From Alphaproteobacteria bacterium (GTDB lineage Bacteria; Pseudomonadota; Alphaproteobacteria; DAOWDM01), in contig DAOWDM010000241.1 in NCBI GenBank assembly GCA_030639035.1, positions 1-16,859 on the forward strand: a stretch of 16,859 bases of DNA, written 5' to 3'. Positions 15,584 through 16,859 of this stretch are shown one piece after another. Below the pieces are notes generated by a model. That model was not told where the DNA came from. It searched no databases and worked only from the letters and a program-made list of their open reading frames with translations. The stretch's first letter is position 1. Each line of letters begins with the position of its first letter. Both the position numbers and the translations under genes were made by a program.

Positions 15584-15602
15584 CAAGACAATCCTTGTCT
15601 TG
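15584..15602 (-). promoter_or_regulatory. Hairpin in the flagellin 5' leader
   Basis: A perfect 7-base inverted repeat (CAAGACA / TGTCTTG) encloses a 5-base loop that reads AGGAT in the mRNA. It lies 30 bases upstream of the flagellin ATG and 16 bases upstream of its ribosome site. Given flbT next door, it is a candidate binding site for FlbT on flagellin mRNA. The structure is seen directly; the role is inferred. Confidence 0.55.
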
Positions 15603-15632
15603 CCACGAAGATTCAAGCAAATATACTAATTC

Positions 15633-15645
15633 TAAGCATTGCTTA
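15633..15645. repeat. 13-base palindrome in the flagellin upstream region
   Basis: TAAGCATTGCTTA is a perfect inverted repeat with 6-base arms and one central base, between the candidate promoter and the leader hairpin. It could be an operator for a dimeric regulator or part of the leader fold. It also overlaps a loose sigma-54-like GG-N10-GC arrangement (GG 15649-15648, GC 15637-15636). Confidence 0.4.
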
Positions 15646-15667
15646 AACCCAACTTATCTAATTATAG

Positions 15668-15697
15668 ATAATAATACATTACACACTAGGTAGTCAA
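15668..15697 (-). promoter_or_regulatory. Candidate sigma-70 type flagellin promoter
   Basis: On the minus strand TTGACT (15697-15692), an 18-base spacer and TATTAT (15673-15668) each match consensus at five of six positions. A second TATTAT frame gives 15-base spacing. Transcription would begin near 15661, giving a leader of about 106 bases. No clear sigma-28 (TAAA-N15-GCCGATAA) match was found in the 166-base gap. Confidence 0.5.
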
Positions 15698-15720
15698 CAT
15701 AAAAGTGTAAAAATGTTATT

Positions 15721-16859
15721 TTATATCGCAATCGCCTCCACTGCCTCTACAAGTCTGTCAATTTGCTTTTCCCATGACCATTTTTTCATAAACTCTGCGG
15801 CAGCATTTCCTCGTTTTTTTGCCTCCTGTCGATTCGAATAAACCTTTTCTAGCTTTTCGACAGCCTCTTCAACAGAAGACTCTCCCCACCCTGAGAAATC
15901 TGGGATTTTCAATTTTTCTCCAATACACTGCTGTTCATTTAAAGCATAGCAGTTTTTTTCTTTCCCTTCGCTAGTCTCTATCAAGTCAAAATGCCCCGTA
16001 TTTTTAGATAAAATCGTTGGCAAACAACAAGCCATGCACTCCATTGCCACCAGATTTGTCCCGCCTTCACATCTATTGGTAAACAATGCTACATCTGCCT
16101 CACGAAGAAGCTGAGGCATAAAAATATTACTCACCTCTCCCAAATCAACAAAAGAATTGTCAGGCAAGCCATTCGCTTTAAGCCAAGAAGGAATATCAAG
16201 ACTTCTGTCAGACCTCACAACAGGAATTCCTTTTACATGAGATGAAAGCTCCAAAAGTTTCATAGATTCTGGCCACCTGTTACTCCATGCCGTCATAAGA
16301 AGGGCCTCAGGATGCCTGCTATGAAATATTTTAAAAGCAGCAACAACTATATCCTGCCCTTTGCGGTACTCTAGTTTTCCTCCTGAAAAAACTACAAACC
16401 TGTCAGGCATTAAATCTGTTTTTGGTGCTGGGTGAAACAAGCTCAAATCAACACCTTGAGGACAAAAGCTTACATTATCAATGCCATGCTCACGCAAAAT
16501 TTCAGTATTCCATGTAGAACCTGTGATAATTAAAGCGAGTTCTTTGGCTTTTCTTACTTTTTCCTTTGAAAAAGAAACTGTTTCAAAAAAAACCACTCCA
16601 ATATCAGGGCTGCCATGGAAATTTTCAGAAACATCACCAAGACCAAGATCATTTCCCATGCTATGAAGAATTGGATATGGCAATTTCACTTTACCGTGAA
16701 GCCTTGCAAACTTTGCTTCAATTGCATGATTTTTAAATGCACCACGCAATAATCTTTTTTGCAAAGGATTTATCATTATATCTTCTGCTATCATCAAAGG
16801 AACAGGCGATATTTTTCTTCGTGCAAGCTGCATCGAAAGATTAAGCCCATAAACGCCCC
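15721..16859 (-). CDS. GT4-family glycosyltransferase (5' end outside window)
   Basis: This is a GT-B fold glycosyltransferase of GT4 type, moving a sugar from a nucleotide donor to an unknown acceptor. Motifs include ITGSTWNTEILREHGI and CPQGVDLSLFHP in the linker and VVFSGGKLEYRKGQD at the start of the C-terminal domain. The donor-site region is CEGGTNLVAMECMACCLPT then SKNTGHFDLI. Its two Glu residues are eight residues apart (EX8E) rather than the usual seven. The first in-window ATG is at 16833, but the frame is open to the edge and encodes GVYGLNLS just before it. That resembles the N-terminal donor loop of such enzymes, so the real start is probably outside. It runs in the same direction as flagellin, which starts 166 bases after its stop. 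It may act in flagellin glycan or surface polysaccharide assembly. Confidence 0.85.
   Translation of the reverse strand, partial: GVYGLNLSMQLARRKISPVPLMIAEDIMINPLQKRLLRGAFKNHAIEAKFARLHGKVKLPYPILHSMGNDLGLGDVSENFHGSPDIGVVFFETVSFSKEKVRKAKELALIITGSTWNTEILREHGIDNVSFCPQGVDLSLFHPAPKTDLMPDRFVVFSGGKLEYRKGQDIVVAAFKIFHSRHPEALLMTAWSNRWPESMKLLELSSHVKGIPVVRSDRSLDIPSWLKANGLPDNSFVDLGEVSNIFMPQLLREADVALFTNRCEGGTNLVAMECMACCLPTILSKNTGHFDLIETSEGKEKNCYALNEQQCIGEKLKIPDFSGWGESSVEEAVEKLEKVYSNRQEAKKRGNAAAEFMKKWSWEKQIDRLVEAVEAIAI

Noticed and set aside
15585..15603. TGGCA...TTG on the minus strand as a sigma-54 promoter for flagellin
   Set aside because: The spacing between the two elements is three bases too long and the GC of the -12 element is missing.
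15698..15720. AACAT...ATGTT repeat after the GT4 stop as a terminator
   Set aside because: Only five base pairs of A/T-rich stem with a 12-base loop and no following T tract.

Overview
The window looks like chromosomal DNA of an AT-rich alphaproteobacterium. The main evidence is the flagellin regulator pair FlbT and FlaF next to a flagellin gene, together with a small DUF1150-type protein; all three are families I know mainly from Alphaproteobacteria. AT-rich, A/T-ending codon use suggests one of the low-GC lineages, for example the gut-associated Rhodospirillales-like groups, rather than a typical GC-rich free-living member. That placement is an inference.

Region 1 (1-5353, minus strand) is a complete elongasome operon read right to left: mreB, mreC, mreD, mrdA (PBP2) and rodA (3' end outside the window). 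Genes are packed with 0 to 31 bases between them. MreB filaments, the MreC/MreD bridge, the PBP2 transpeptidase and the RodA glycosyltransferase together build the lateral cell wall. Region 2 (5421-6703) has miaA on the minus strand and a divergent DUF1150 gene; their promoters appear to overlap. Region 3 (6814-9298, plus strand) holds a stand-alone CheY-like receiver and, 28 bases later, an enlarged DapE-like M20 metallohydrolase. It has an apparent internal duplication and an unrecognised C-terminal domain.

Region 4 (9377-16859, minus strand) is a flagellin locus: a GT4 glycosyltransferase (5' end outside the window), flagellin, flbT, flaF, a 968-residue TPR-GT41 (SPINDLY/OGT-like) protein and a 474-residue TPR-GT9-like protein. 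The last two overlap by ATGA. A strong intrinsic terminator separates flagellin from flbT-flaF-GT-GT. The layout suggests a unit that makes flagellin, controls its mRNA and secretion (FlbT/FlaF), and glycosylates it on Ser/Thr before export, with TPR arrays as the likely substrate-recognition parts.

I saw no tRNA, rRNA, insertion sequence, CRISPR array or phage feature. No stretch over 300 bases lacks a gene; the longest gap is 166 bases (15555-15720), and it holds the flagellin promoter and leader. The most interesting items are the flagellin glycosylation cassette, the hairpin in the flagellin leader as a possible FlbT target, and the rebuilt M20 enzyme.
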